A stretch of 64,000 nucleotides of DNA from Leifsonia williamsii. Its GTDB lineage: Bacteria > Actinomycetota > Actinomycetes > Actinomycetales > Microbacteriaceae. Position numbers and translations under genes: made by a program. The stretch covers positions 992,001-1,056,000 of the forward strand of contig NZ_JAROCF010000001.1 in assembly GCF_030433685.1 (NCBI RefSeq), in the 5' to 3' direction. The notes beneath the pieces are model-generated. The model worked only from the letters and a program-made list of their open reading frames with translations. It made no database searches and had not been told where the DNA came from. Shown piece after piece: positions 44,443 through 53,652 of the stretch (within the stretch, counting starts at the first letter, position 1; the number at the start of each line of letters is the position of its first letter).

Positions 44443-45425
44443 GCGGGGCCGACGCACTCGTGGACGCGCTCGTTGACGTGCTCGTGATCGGGGACGCCAA
44501 CCCCGACCTCCTGCTCACCGGCGACACCCGGCCGCGCTTCGGGCAGGCGGAGCAGCTGCTCGACTCGGCCGACATGCTGCTCGGCGGGAGCGCCGCGATC
44601 GTCGCCTGCGGTCTCGCCCGCCTCGGCGTGCGGACGGCGCTCGCCGCCGTCGTCGGCGCGGACCGGTTCGGCGAGTTCATGCTCGACACGCTCCGCTCGC
44701 GCGGGGTCGACGTCTCGGCGATCGAGGTGTCGCCCGACCGGCCGACCGGACTGTCCGTCGTGCTCTCGGAGCCGGGCGACCGCGCCATCCTCACGCTGCC
44801 GGGGACCATCCCGGCGCTGACCGCCGACGCCGCCCTGGATGCGGTGGACCGGCTGCGGCCGCGGCACGTGCACATCGCCTCCTACTTCCTCCAGCCCGGC
44901 CTCGCCGCCGCGCTGCCCGGGCTGCTCGACGGGCTCCGCGAGCGCGGGGTCACCGTCAGCATCGACACCAACTGGGACCCGGCCGAGCGCTGGACCGGTC
45001 TGCACGAGGTGCTCCCGCGCGTCGACGTGTTCCTCCCGAACGAGGAGGAGGCGCTCGCCGTCGCGACGGCCCTCGACGACAGCGGCACGGCACCGGAGGG
45101 CCTCGACGCGGCCGCCTCCGCGATCTCACGACTCGGCTGCCGTGTGGTCGTCAAGGCGGGTGCCGAGGGCGGCCGAGCGTACGAGCGCGGCTCCCTCGTC
45201 GCACATGCCCCCGGCCTGACGGTCGACGTCGTCGACACCACGGGCGCCGGGGACAGCTTCGACGCCGGCTATCTCGCGGCGCTCGTGGGCGGCATCGCCG
45301 ACGAGGAGGAGCGGCTGCGGTGGGCGGCCGCGGCCGGGTCGCTCTCTGTGCGCGGGCTCGGCGGCATCGGGGCGCAGGCCACCGGCGCCGAGCTGACCGA
45401 CGCCGTGGCGGGCGCGCTGCGGTGA
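44439..45425 (+). CDS. PfkB-family (ribokinase-like) sugar kinase
   Basis: 328 residues. Substrate motif [17 protein letters not shown] near the N-terminus, FLPNEEEAL, and the ATP/catalytic motif [13 protein letters not shown]. Ribokinase branch, so a free sugar is likely: in this operon probably the imported amino sugar or hexose (AgaK-like role, inferred). ATG 44439, ATGA overlap before and GTGA overlap after. Confidence 0.87.
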   Translation: MSGADALVDALVDVLVIGDANPDLLLTGDTRPRFGQAEQLLDSADMLLGGSAAIVACGLARLGVRTALAAVVGADRFGEFMLDTLRSRGVDVSAIEVSPDRPTGLSVVLSEPGDRAILTLPGTIPALTADAALDAVDRLRPRHVHIASYFLQPGLAAALPGLLDGLRERGVTVSIDTNWDPAERWTGLHEVLPRVDVFLPNEEEALAVATALDDSGTAPEGLDAAASAISRLGCRVVVKAGAEGGRAYERGSLVAHAPGLTVDVVDTTGAGDSFDAGYLAALVGGIADEEERLRWAAAAGSLSVRGLGGIGAQATGAELTDAVAGALR

Positions 45426-46315
45426 CCATCCACACGCTCGGGCTGACGCCCGCGCTCGACGTCGTCTACGTGCTCGACCACGTGGAGCCCGGCCGCATCC
45501 ACCGTCCGCCGGTCGTCCTCAAGTCGGCAGGAGGCAAGTCGCTCAACGTCGCCCGCGCGCTGGCGCTGCTGGAGCGTCCGGTCCGCGCCATCGTGCCGCT
45601 CGGCGGGCACGTGGGCGCGTTGGTGAGCGACCTGCTGGCGGACGCGGGCGTCGCGGCCGACGTCATCCCCACGGGAGCCGAGACGCGACTCTGCGTGACC
45701 GCCTGCGACACCGGCGCCGGCCGGCTGACCGAGTTCTACGAGCTCGTCCACGAGGTCGGGCTGCCGCCGGAGCGGTTGACCGCCGAGCTCGGCGAGCGGC
45801 TGTCGGCGGTGCGGCCGGGGGAGTGGCTCACCGTCTCCGGCGCCGTGCCGCGCGACCTCGACCCGGCCGCCCTCGCCGGGCTGCTCGCGGAGGCGCGCGG
45901 CCGCGGGGTGCGCGTCGCGCTCGACACCCACGGACCCGCGCTCGGCGCCCTGCTGCGACTCGCTCCTCCCGACCTGGTCAAGGTGAACCGCGCCGAGGCC
46001 GCCGAGCTCACGGGTGCCGGCTCCGCGATCGAGGGCGCCCGCGCGCTGGTCGCTCTCGGCGCCCGGGTGGCTGTCGTCACCGACGGCGAGGCCGGGGCGT
46101 CGGCGGCGACCGCCGACGGGCACGAGGTGGCGCAGCCTCCCGTCGCCGAACCCGGGCTCTTCCCGGTCGGCAGCGGCGACTGCTTCCTGGCCGGACTGGT
46201 CGCGGGCCTCGCCGACGACGAGCACGACACGGCCGAGCGACTGGAGGCGGCCCTCGCGCTCGCCGCGCGCGTCGCCGCCGCCAACGCGCTCCGCCCAGGG
46301 GCAGCGGTCTTCTGA
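45422..46315 (+). CDS. PfkB-family sugar-phosphate kinase (1-phosphofructokinase/tagatose-6-phosphate kinase branch)
   Basis: 297 residues. N-terminal [12 protein letters not shown] and [11 protein letters not shown] are hallmarks of the FruK/LacC branch (T/NPA.D and GGKG/S.N.A); the catalytic motif is [14 protein letters not shown], with the anion-hole GSGD in place of GAGD. It probably makes tagatose-1,6-bisphosphate for the class II aldolase. GTG start at 45422. Last gene of the operon. Confidence 0.87.
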   Translation: MTIHTLGLTPALDVVYVLDHVEPGRIHRPPVVLKSAGGKSLNVARALALLERPVRAIVPLGGHVGALVSDLLADAGVAADVIPTGAETRLCVTACDTGAGRLTEFYELVHEVGLPPERLTAELGERLSAVRPGEWLTVSGAVPRDLDPAALAGLLAEARGRGVRVALDTHGPALGALLRLAPPDLVKVNRAEAAELTGAGSAIEGARALVALGARVAVVTDGEAGASAATADGHEVAQPPVAEPGLFPVGSGDCFLAGLVAGLADDEHDTAERLEAALALAARVAAANALRPGAAVF

Positions 46316-46350
46316 CCGGTCGCGCAGCCGCGGTGGATAAGCTGGGGCAC

Positions 46351-47616
46351 GTGATCGATCCCGTCCTGCTCCGCGAGAACCCCGACGTCATCCGCCGTTC
46401 CCAGGAGGCCCGCGGCGACTCCGTCCAGCTGGTCGACGAGGCCCTGCAGGCCGACATCGAGCGCCGCTCCGCGATCACCGCCTTCGAGGAGCTGCGCGCC
46501 GAGCAGAACGCCTTCGGCAAGCAGGTCGCCAAGGCCCCCAAAGAGGAGAAGCAGGCGCTCGTCGCCCAGGCCCAGCAGCTCGCCGGCCGGGTGAAGGAGG
46601 CGCAGCAGGCCGCCAACCAGGCCGAGACCCGCTTCAACGACGTGCTGCGCCGCATCGGCAACCCGATCGTCGACGGCGTCCCCTCCGGCGGCGAGGACGA
46701 CTTCGTCGTGCTCAAGGAGGTCGGCGAGATCCCGTCCTTCGGCTTCGAGGCCCGCGACCACCTGGAGCTCGGCGAGCTGCTCGGCGCGATCGACATGGTC
46801 CGCGGCGCCAAGGTCTCCGGCACCCGCTTCTCCTACCTGCGCGGCATCGGCGCCCGGCTCGAGCTCGCGCTCATGAACATGGCGCTCGACAAGGCCGTCT
46901 CCAACGACTTCATCCCGATGATCACGCCGACCCTGGTGAAGCCCGAGATCATGCAGGGCACCGGCTTCCTGGGCGCGCACGCCGACGAGGTCTACCACCT
47001 CCCGGCCGACGACCTCTATCTCACGGGCACCAGCGAGGTCGCGCTCGCCGGCTACCACTCCGACGAGATCATCGAGGTCGACCAGCCGCTGCGCTACGCC
47101 GGCTGGTCCACCTGCTACCGCCGCGAGGCGGGCTCGGCCGGGAAGGACACCCGCGGCATCATCCGCGTGCACCAGTTCGACAAGCTCGAGATGTTCGTCT
47201 ACACCCGCCCGGAGGAGGCGGAGGCCGAGCACGAGCGCCTCCTCGCCTGGCAGGAGGAGATGATGCAGGCGCTGGGCCTCAGCTACCGCGTCATCGACAC
47301 CGCCGCCGGCGACCTCGGCTCGAGCGCCGCGCGCAAGTACGACGTGGAGGCGTGGATCCCGACCCAGGGCCGCTACCGCGAGCTGACCTCCACCTCCAAC
47401 TGCACGACCTTCCAGGCCCGCCGCCTCGACATCCGCTACCGGACGGAGAGCGGCAAGACGGCGCCGGTCGCGACCCTCAACGGCACGCTCGCCACGACGC
47501 GCTGGCTCGTCGCCATCCTCGAGACCCACCAGCAGGAGGACGGCTCGGTGCGCGTGCCGGAGGCCCTGCGCCCCTACCTCGGCGGGCTCGAGGTGCTCGA
47601 GCCGGTCGCCAAGTGA
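46351..47616 (+). CDS. serS: Seryl-tRNA synthetase
   Basis: 421 residues. N-terminal coiled-coil arm (about 28-100) for the long variable arm of tRNA-Ser, then the class II core: motif 2 [21 protein letters not shown], and motif 3 [13 protein letters not shown] ... [15 protein letters not shown]. Charges tRNA-Ser; two of its substrates are coded nearby at 49973 and 59788. GTG 46351 lies 7 nt after TAAGCT (46338-46343), so the message is probably leaderless. Confidence 0.96.
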   Translation: MIDPVLLRENPDVIRRSQEARGDSVQLVDEALQADIERRSAITAFEELRAEQNAFGKQVAKAPKEEKQALVAQAQQLAGRVKEAQQAANQAETRFNDVLRRIGNPIVDGVPSGGEDDFVVLKEVGEIPSFGFEARDHLELGELLGAIDMVRGAKVSGTRFSYLRGIGARLELALMNMALDKAVSNDFIPMITPTLVKPEIMQGTGFLGAHADEVYHLPADDLYLTGTSEVALAGYHSDEIIEVDQPLRYAGWSTCYRREAGSAGKDTRGIIRVHQFDKLEMFVYTRPEEAEAEHERLLAWQEEMMQALGLSYRVIDTAAGDLGSSAARKYDVEAWIPTQGRYRELTSTSNCTTFQARRLDIRYRTESGKTAPVATLNGTLATTRWLVAILETHQQEDGSVRVPEALRPYLGGLEVLEPVAK

Positions 47617-48437
47617 CCGACGCGCGCGGCGACGGCCGCCTCCTGATCGCGCTCGACGTCGACGGCACGCTCATCCACGAGGACGAGAGCGTCTCCGAGC
47701 GGGTGGTGGAGGCTGTGGCGCGCGTGCGCGACGCCGGCCACGAGGTCATGCTCGCCACCGGCCGCAGCTGGGAGACGGCGCATCCGATCCACGAGCGCTT
47801 CGGCCTGCGCAGCGACTTCGTCGTGTGCGCGAACGGCGCGCTGACGATGCGGCGCGACGACACCGTCGACGGTGGTTACCGGCGCGAGTTCATCGAGACG
47901 TTCGACCCCACGGAGGTGCTGGAGACCATCCGTCCGCACCTCCCGCGCGGCAGCTTCATGGTCGAGGATCCGACCGGGTTCCGCCGCTACACCGAGGGCA
48001 TGAGCGACTGGGAGCTGGTGAATGCCGAGCAGGTCACCTTCGAGGAGTTGACGCGGCATCCCGCCACCCGTGTCGTCGTGGTGTCGCCGCAGCACGACGA
48101 GGAGCAGTTCCTCTCGATCGTCGACCGGATGGGGCTGCACAAGGTCAGCTACGCGATCGGCTGGACCGCCTGGCTCGACATCGCGCCGGAGGGCGTCAAC
48201 AAGGCCACAGCGCTGGAGCGGGTGCGGCACGCGCTCGACATCCCGCGCGCGAACCTCGTCGCCGTCGGCGACGGCCGGAACGACCTCGACATGCTGCAGT
48301 GGGCGGGCGCCGAGGGCCTGTCCGCCGCGATGGGACAGGCGCCGGACGAGGTGAAGGCCGTCGCGACGCGGTCTGTCGGCACCGTGCTGGACGACGGGCT
48401 CGCGGAGGTGCTGGAGGGCCTCCACGCCACCCTGTGA
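47613..48437 (+). CDS. HAD-superfamily (Cof-like) phosphatase
   Basis: 274 residues. HAD motif I LDVDGTLI, motif II LATGRS, motif III around NKATALERV and motif [17 protein letters not shown]. Type IIB cap, typical of sugar-phosphate phosphatases. GTGA overlap with serS, so it depends on serS transcription. Physiological substrate unknown. Confidence 0.9.
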   Translation: MTDARGDGRLLIALDVDGTLIHEDESVSERVVEAVARVRDAGHEVMLATGRSWETAHPIHERFGLRSDFVVCANGALTMRRDDTVDGGYRREFIETFDPTEVLETIRPHLPRGSFMVEDPTGFRRYTEGMSDWELVNAEQVTFEELTRHPATRVVVVSPQHDEEQFLSIVDRMGLHKVSYAIGWTAWLDIAPEGVNKATALERVRHALDIPRANLVAVGDGRNDLDMLQWAGAEGLSAAMGQAPDEVKAVATRSVGTVLDDGLAEVLEGLHATL

Positions 48438-48455
48438 GACGCGTTTTGAGAGCAT

Positions 48456-48473
48456 TGCCAGGGTCGCCTGGCA
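48456..48473 (+). terminator. Hairpin after the HAD phosphatase gene
   Basis: The arms TGCCAGG and CCTGGCA form a 7-bp stem with the loop GTCG in the 104-bp gap before the LCP gene. Confidence 0.5.
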
Positions 48474-48541
48474 GGCTGTTGCGCGGCGTGCGCCCACTTC
48501 TTGCGTGCGCCACCACCATGTCTCCCGCCGGAAGGAAGTGA

Positions 48542-49843
48542 ATGAGCGAGATGCCCACCCGCGCGCAGACGCGTGCGCAGGAGAAGTCGGCCGGACCCTC
48601 CGTGGCCCGCCACGGCCGCCTCAAGAAGCATCATCCGTTCAAGACCATCCTCGGCATCCTCGCCGCCGCGGTCGCCGTCGTGGGCATCAGCACCGCGAGC
48701 GTCGCGGCCTACGCCACATACGACGTGGCCACCAGCTTCAAGCCGTCCGTCAAGCTCGTCGACGCCAAGGGCAACGTCAGCACCCCCAAGATCGGCGCGA
48801 TGGACGGCGCCTTCAACGTGCTGCTCGCGGGCAGCGACTCGGGCGGCGGCAACGCGGCCTACGGTGAGCGGGGCGAGACCCTCAACGACGTGACGATGCT
48901 GCTGCACGTCTCGGCGGACCACAAGAACGCGACCGTCGTCAGCTTCCCGCGCGACATGTACGTGCCCATCCCGTCGTGCCCCGACCCCAACGGCGGCTCG
49001 TTCGACGCGATGAGCCGGCAGAAGATCAATACCTCCCTCAGCTACGGCGGCCTGGCGTGCACCGTGCTGACGGTCGAGAAGCTGACCGGGCTCGACATCC
49101 CGTACGCCGGCGTCATCGAGTTCGACGGCGTGATCGAGATGTCGAACGCTGTCGGCGGCGTGAACGTCTGCGTGGCGGGCGACATCGAGGACCCGTACAC
49201 GGGCCTCGCCGTGAAGGCCGGAGAGAACACGCTGCAGGGCGCGCAGGCGCTCGCGTTCCTCCGCACCCGCCACGGCGTCGGCGACGGCTCCGACCTCGGC
49301 CGCATCAGCAACCAGCAGGTGTTCATGTCGTCGCTGGTCCGCACCATCAAGAGCGCGGACACGCTCTCGAACCCGGTCAAGGTCTACGGCCTTGCGAAGG
49401 CGGCGACCAGCAACATCCAGCTCTCCGAGAGCCTCAACAACGTGACGACCATCGCCTCCATGGCCATGGCGCTCAAGGATGTCGACATCAGCAAGGTCGT
49501 GTTCGTGCAGTACCCGAACCACTACGAGGGCGACGGGGTCGCCCCCAGCAAGGACGACGCGGACACCCTGATGGCGGCCCTGCGCAACGACCAGCCCGTG
49601 ACGCTCACCGGCGACACCGGCGTCGGCTCGCAGGCCGACCCGAACGCCGCGACGCCGGGCGCCCCGGCGACGCCGGCCACGCCGGCCACGCAGGCCCCGA
49701 CCGACGCCACGACGCAGGCGCCGACGACCGACGCCTCCGGCGGCACCGGCTCGACGGACGGCACCGGCTCGGTGACCCTCCCGTCGGAGGTCCACGGCCA
49801 GACGGCCGCGCAGGTCACCTGCTCGAAGCCGTTCGAGGGGTAG
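48542..49843 (+). CDS. LytR-CpsA-Psr (LCP) family wall-polymer ligase
   Basis: 433 residues. Cytoplasmic basic N-terminus, one membrane helix (about 37-60), then the extracellular LCP domain with GSDSGGGNAAYGERGETLNDVTMLLH, SFPRDMYVPIP, and RTRHGVGDGSDLGRISNQQ. Arginines and aspartates of these motifs bind polyprenyl pyrophosphate. It attaches polymers such as teichoic acid or arabinogalactan-like glycans to peptidoglycan. The C-terminus is a Thr/Ala/Pro-rich linker with PATPATPATQAPT-type repeats. ATG 48542 with GGAAGG upstream. Strong terminator at 49861. Confidence 0.92.
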   Translation: MSEMPTRAQTRAQEKSAGPSVARHGRLKKHHPFKTILGILAAAVAVVGISTASVAAYATYDVATSFKPSVKLVDAKGNVSTPKIGAMDGAFNVLLAGSDSGGGNAAYGERGETLNDVTMLLHVSADHKNATVVSFPRDMYVPIPSCPDPNGGSFDAMSRQKINTSLSYGGLACTVLTVEKLTGLDIPYAGVIEFDGVIEMSNAVGGVNVCVAGDIEDPYTGLAVKAGENTLQGAQALAFLRTRHGVGDGSDLGRISNQQVFMSSLVRTIKSADTLSNPVKVYGLAKAATSNIQLSESLNNVTTIASMAMALKDVDISKVVFVQYPNHYEGDGVAPSKDDADTLMAALRNDQPVTLTGDTGVGSQADPNAATPGAPATPATPATQAPTDATTQAPTTDASGGTGSTDGTGSVTLPSEVHGQTAAQVTCSKPFEG

Positions 49844-49860
49844 CCCGCATCCATTCGTCA

Positions 49861-49898
49861 CAACACGCCGCCTGGCCGCCCGGCCAGGCGGCGTGTTG
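49861..49898 (+). terminator. Strong terminator after the LCP gene
   Basis: A perfect 17-bp stem: CAACACGCCGCCTGGCC (49861-49877) and its complement 49882-49898, loop GCCC. Confidence 0.85.
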
Positions 49899-49972
49899 CG
49901 TCAACTCGTCGTTCCGGATGTGTGGAGGCAGCGCCCGGTAGACTCGCGGGCGACGCCGGTGCTTCGGCGCCA

Positions 49973-50057
49973 GGAGGGCTGTCCGAGCGGCCGATGGAGC
50001 CAGTCTTGAAAACTGGTGGGCAGAAATGTCTCGTGGGTTCGAATCCCACGCCCTCCG
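49973..50057 (+). tRNA. tRNA-Ser (UGA anticodon)
   Basis: The acceptor arms GGAGGGC and GCCCTCC pair, discriminator G. Anticodon arm CCAGT-CTTGAAA-ACTGG reads TGA. A long variable arm and the T-arm GGGTTCGAATCCC are typical of class II serine tRNA. CCA is not coded. Reads UCN codons. Confidence 0.95.
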
Positions 50058-50153
50058 CTCCGTCCTCCCCAGGCCGTGAGCGCGGTGGTACCCTTCCCCC
50101 GAAACGCGGCATGGTAGCCCGCCGAGTGATCGCTCGGTGCTGATCGGAGGACC

Positions 50154-50408
50154 ATGAGTGCTGATGGTGGTGTGCAGCAGACGTCCGCGGGTTCTGGCAG
50201 GGGGCTGGCGATCACGGGGATCGTCTTCGCCTTCCTCCTCCCGATCGTCGGGCTCATCCTGGGCCTCATCGCACGGAACCGCGCGCATGAAGCACGATCC
50301 GACACCCGGCTGGCCACCGTGGCGATCGTCATCTCAGCGATCATGATCGCGCTGGAGCTGATCGCCGGGATCTTCGTCACGATCGCGGTCTTCAACACGA
50401 GCCGGTAG
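50154..50408 (+). CDS. Small DUF4190-like membrane protein
   Basis: 84 residues with two membrane helices separated by a short charged loop (GLIARNRAHEARSDTRLA). The GL...LIARNRA pattern is typical of DUF4190-type actinobacterial proteins of unknown role. Start ATG 50154, GGAGG 3 nt upstream. Single gene between tRNA-Ser and the FetB-like permease. Confidence 0.75.
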   Translation: MSADGGVQQTSAGSGRGLAITGIVFAFLLPIVGLILGLIARNRAHEARSDTRLATVAIVISAIMIALELIAGIFVTIAVFNTSR

Positions 50409-50449
50409 CCGTCCCGGCGTCACCGGCTGTGGTGCGTAGGCTCGTCCCC

Positions 50450-51199
50450 GTGCCGATCGTCCGCGAGCTCGCCCCCACGCTGCTCGGCGTCGCACTGCTC
50501 GCCCTCCTCGCCACGGCCGTGCTCTCGGCGTACCGCGTGCCGCATCGGTGGGCGCCGCTGCTCGCGGTGCTGCAGGGGGCCGCGCAGCTGGCCGTCATCA
50601 GCGTGATCCTCGCGGGGGTCATCACGAGCCCGGTGTGGGTGGCGCTCGCGCTGCTCGTCATGTTCGGGGTGGCAGCCGCGACCGCCACCCGGCGGGTCGG
50701 CTGGTCCGTCGACCATGCGGCGATGATGGCTGCCGCCATGGCGACCGGTGTCGTCGTGACGTTCACGATCGTGTTCGCCACCGGGGCGATCGAGTTCAGC
50801 GCGCGGTACGCGCTGGCCGTCGGCGGCATCGTCATCGGCAACGCCATGAGCATCGCGACCCTGACGGGCCGCCGGTTCACGGAGGCGGTCGACGATCACT
50901 GGGACGAGGTGGAGGGCTGGCTCGCGCTCGGCGCCTCCCCCCGGCAGTCGACGCTCGAGCAGGCGCGGACCGCGGTGTACTCGGCCCTCATCCCGAGCGT
51001 CGACCAGACCAGGACCACCGGGCTGGTGACGCTGCCCGGGGCGTTCGTCGGCGCGATCTTCGGCGGAGTGTCGCCGCTGGAGGCCGGCCGCTTCCAGGTG
51101 GTGGTGCTCGCGTCGATCATCTGCGCCGGCTCCATCACCGCGGTGATCGTGTCGGCGTGGCTGGCGCCCGTGCGGGTGCGGCCGGGGCGGCTGCGGTAG
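50450..51199 (+). CDS. FetB/UPF0014-like ABC permease
   Basis: 249 residues with about seven helices. Contains the conserved GNAMSIATLTGRRF and LGASPRQSTLEQARTAVYSALIPSVDQTRTTGLVTLPGAFVG-type segment split over two loops, hallmarks of the YbbM/FetB family (putative iron export). No ATPase partner gene is adjacent. GTG 50450 is favoured because TAGGCT (50437-50442) lies 7 nt upstream (leaderless); in-frame GTG codons at 50429 and 50432 are alternatives. Confidence 0.82.
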   Translation: MPIVRELAPTLLGVALLALLATAVLSAYRVPHRWAPLLAVLQGAAQLAVISVILAGVITSPVWVALALLVMFGVAAATATRRVGWSVDHAAMMAAAMATGVVVTFTIVFATGAIEFSARYALAVGGIVIGNAMSIATLTGRRFTEAVDDHWDEVEGWLALGASPRQSTLEQARTAVYSALIPSVDQTRTTGLVTLPGAFVGAIFGGVSPLEAGRFQVVVLASIICAGSITAVIVSAWLAPVRVRPGRLR

Positions 51200-51236
51200 G
51201 AGCGGCCCCGGCCCGCCCCTACCGACCGCGGCCGGC

Positions 51237-52274
51237 TCAGTGCTCGCCGTGCGGGCGCGCCGGGACCTCCGCCTGCTCGCTCGGCGCAGCCTCCACCTCG
51301 CCCTTGCCCTCGCCCTTCCCCTTGGTCTTCCGCTGGCTCGCCACCGCCGCGACCGCGATCGTGGCGCCGATGAAGGCCAGCGAGAACCAGGTCGGGATCT
51401 CGGGGATCCAGTCGATGTGCTCGCCGCCGTTGATGAAAGGCAGCTCGTTCACGTGGAGGGCGTGCAGCACCAGCTTGACGCCGATGAACGCCAGGATGAC
51501 GGCGAGGCCCTGCGCCAGGTAGACGAGGCGCTGGAGCAGCCCGCCGATCAGGAAGAACAGCTGGCGCAGGCCCATCAGCGCGAAGGCGTTCGCGGTGAAG
51601 ACGAGGTAGGCCTCGCTCGTCAGGCCGTAGATCGCCGGGATGGAGTCGACCGCGAAGACGACGTCGATGAGGCTGATCGCGATGATCGTGAGCAGCATCG
51701 GGGTGACGAAGCGGCGGCCGTCGATGCGGACGGTGAGCCGGTCGCGGTGGTACTCCTCCGTGACGGGGAGGTGGCGGCGCACGAATCGCATCACCGTGCC
51801 CTGGCTGGGGTCGGAGTCGTGGGAGCCGAACGCCTGGCGCCAGGCGAGGAACAGCAGCAGCGCGCCGAACAGGTAGAAGATCCACGAGTAGTTGTCGATC
51901 AGCGTCGCGCCGACCGCGATGAACGCGCCGCGCAGAACGAGCGCGATCAGGATGCCGATCATCAGCACCTTCTGCTGGTACGCCTTCGGCACCGCGAAGG
52001 CCGACATCAGCAGCAGGAACACGAACAGGTTGTCGACCGACAGCGCCTTCTCGGTCAGGTAGCCGGCGAAGTACTGACCGCCGAAGTCCCAGCCCGACAC
52101 CACGCCGACCCCGACGCCGAACAGCAGCGCCAGGCCGACGTAGAAGGCGGACCAGCGGGCGGACTCGCCGATCGTGGGCTCGTGCGGCTTGCGCACATGG
52201 GCGAAGAACTCGTAGACGAAGAAGGCGATCGTCACGGCGATCGTGACGATCCAGATGAGCGGGGTGACCTGCAC
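51237..52274 (-). CDS. TerC-family membrane protein (probable Mn2+ exporter)
   Basis: 345 residues, about nine helices. TerC/Alx motifs: SVDNLFVFLLLMSAF and ISLIDVVFAVDSIPAI, each with the conserved acidic residue in the membrane, plus ANAFALMGLRQLFFLIG. The C-terminal tail has a KGKGEGKGE low-complexity region. TerC/Alx/MeeF proteins export manganese. GTG 52274 is preceded by GGAG, which abuts the basal stem of the upstream riboswitch, so translation would respond to Mn2+. Confidence 0.9.
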   Translation of the reverse strand: MQVTPLIWIVTIAVTIAFFVYEFFAHVRKPHEPTIGESARWSAFYVGLALLFGVGVGVVSGWDFGGQYFAGYLTEKALSVDNLFVFLLLMSAFAVPKAYQQKVLMIGILIALVLRGAFIAVGATLIDNYSWIFYLFGALLLFLAWRQAFGSHDSDPSQGTVMRFVRRHLPVTEEYHRDRLTVRIDGRRFVTPMLLTIIAISLIDVVFAVDSIPAIYGLTSEAYLVFTANAFALMGLRQLFFLIGGLLQRLVYLAQGLAVILAFIGVKLVLHALHVNELPFINGGEHIDWIPEIPTWFSLAFIGATIAVAAVASQRKTKGKGEGKGEVEAAPSEQAEVPARPHGEH

Positions 52275-52281
52275 CGGGACT

Positions 52282-52414
52282 CCAAGGGGTAGGCGGAACG
52301 ACCTGCCAAGGTCTCCTCCACCCCGCCGGAACAGCTGCGGGACCAGCGGCCCGGGCTGCGATGGCGCAGCCGTATTGACGGGCTCGCTGCGGGCGGGAGT
52401 ACTCCCCTTGTGGC
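52282..52414 (-). promoter_or_regulatory. Probable yybP-ykoY manganese riboswitch
   Basis: On the minus strand the leader begins CAAGGGGAGTACTCCC (the conserved 5' GGGGAGUA element), continues through GTCAATACGG and CCCGGGCCG stems to GGGTGGAGGAGACCT (conserved 3' GGAGGAGACC core). The P1 stem AAGGGG/CCCCTT ends at TTGGAG, the ribosome binding site of the TerC gene. Sequence and placement match the actinobacterial yybP-ykoY class; no covariance search was possible. Confidence 0.75.
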
Positions 52415-52462
52415 ATCGATCGTACCGGAGGGCCGCTCCGCCCGCCTGGGAATCCGCCCCGC

Positions 52463-52921
52463 TCAGCGCGGCCCGGCTGCCACCCTCCCGGTCCGCACGA
52501 GGACCTCGAACCGGTCGGGCACCCCCCAGTGCTCGACGATGCGGCCCTCCTCGATGCGCGCGACGTCGAAGACGGTGAACTGCACGGGCAGGCCCGTCGG
52601 CGCGCCCAGGAAGGGACCGGTGTTGGTCCCGGCGCCCCTGGCGCGCACCCAGATCGTGGGTGCTGCGTCGTCGTGGTCGCCGGTCTGCGTCCAGTCCTCG
52701 ACGGTGAACCGGAGGTCGGGGAACGCCGCGTGCACGGCCGTCATGCACGCCTTGAGCTTTCCGAGCGCTTCTGCGCCGGTGCCGGCCAGGTCGAACTGGT
52801 GCTCCACGATGTCGGGGGAGCACAGCTCGTCGACGACCTCCGTGCGACCGGCGGCGAAGCCCTCGGTCAGCATGCGCTCCATAATGCGGAGGGCGGGCGG
52901 ATGGATCTGTGTCTGAACCAT
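52463..52921 (-). CDS. SnoaL-like/NTF2-fold ester cyclase family protein
   Basis: 152 residues, soluble. SnoaL-type pattern: ALRIMERMLTEGFAAG, VEHQFDLAGTGAEALGKLK, HAAFPDLRFTVEDWTQTGD, a closing RIEEGRIVEHWGVPD. Active-site Asp and His are preserved (FPDL, EHW). Reaction unknown. ATG 52921 has AAGGAG 6 nt upstream. Divergent from a TetR regulator that likely controls it. Confidence 0.83.
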   Translation of the reverse strand: MVQTQIHPPALRIMERMLTEGFAAGRTEVVDELCSPDIVEHQFDLAGTGAEALGKLKACMTAVHAAFPDLRFTVEDWTQTGDHDDAAPTIWVRARGAGTNTGPFLGAPTGLPVQFTVFDVARIEEGRIVEHWGVPDRFEVLVRTGRVAAGPR

Positions 52922-52947
52922 GATGACTCCTTCGTACTGCATGGTGT

Positions 52948-52981
52948 CTGCACTCGATGCAGTAACACTGCACTGAGTGCA
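52948..52981. promoter_or_regulatory. TetR-type operators in the SnoaL/TetR divergent promoter
   Basis: Two related palindromes 20 bp apart: CTGCACTCGATGCAG (52948-52962) and TGCACTGAGTGCA (52969-52981, perfect). The second overlaps the TetR ATG, so the regulator would block its own start. Confidence 0.65.
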
Positions 52982-53652
52982 TGACTAGTATCGACCTCGT
53001 GGATGCGCAGGTCAAGAAGCCGTCGTCGTACCGGCAGGAGCAGGCCGAGGCGACCAGGCTGCGCATCGCGCTGGCGGCACAGACCCTCTTCGCCCGCGAC
53101 GGCTACGCGGTCACCAGCATCGACGCCATCGCGCGGGAGGCCGGGGTCGGCACCCGCACGGTGTACGCGGTCTACGGCGCCAAGCGCGAGATCCTCAACG
53201 CGATCTGCGAGCGCTGGCTGGAGCGTGCCAGGGCGCGGGAGCTGGCGAAGGAGATCCTGGAGGAGCCGGACGCGACCGCGCGCGTCGCGGGGGCCGCGCG
53301 CTGGCTGACGACGCTGTACGCGACGGACTTCGACGTGGTGCGCATCCTCGATGCGGCGATGGACGAGGACGCCGAGACGCAGAGCCTCCTGCGCTCCAAG
53401 CTCCGCGGCCGCAACCGCGTCATGGACGGCCTGATCGCCTCGGTCGAGTCGTCGCTGGTGCTGCCGCTGGCCGACGCGCAGGCGATCTACCGCGCCCTCG
53501 CGGCGAGTGGCGTCTACAACGAGCTGGTGGTCACCGAGCAGTGGGGGCCGGAGCGGTTCCAGGAGTGGCTGCGACGGACGCTGTCCACCCAACTGCTGGG
53601 CGCCGCCGACGGCGACCAGCAGAGAGCACGACCCGAAGCGAGGAAGCGATGA
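52981..53652 (+). CDS. TetR-family transcriptional regulator
   Basis: 223 residues. N-terminal HTH ATRLRIALAAQTLFARDGYAVTSIDAIAREAGVGTRTVYAVYGAKREI, typical of TetR; the C-terminal ligand domain is Ala/Arg-rich. ATG 52981. ATGA overlap with the sugar isomerase downstream. Likely targets: the divergent SnoaL-like gene and itself. Confidence 0.9.
   Translation: MTSIDLVDAQVKKPSSYRQEQAEATRLRIALAAQTLFARDGYAVTSIDAIAREAGVGTRTVYAVYGAKREILNAICERWLERARARELAKEILEEPDATARVAGAARWLTTLYATDFDVVRILDAAMDEDAETQSLLRSKLRGRNRVMDGLIASVESSLVLPLADAQAIYRALAASGVYNELVVTEQWGPERFQEWLRRTLSTQLLGAADGDQQRARPEARKR

Noticed and set aside
49858..50112. Minus-strand reading frame with GFEPTRHFCPPVFKTG across the tRNA-Ser(UGA) gene
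   Set aside because: This is the classic false protein read from the antisense strand of a serine tRNA; no ribosome binding site and no coding bias.
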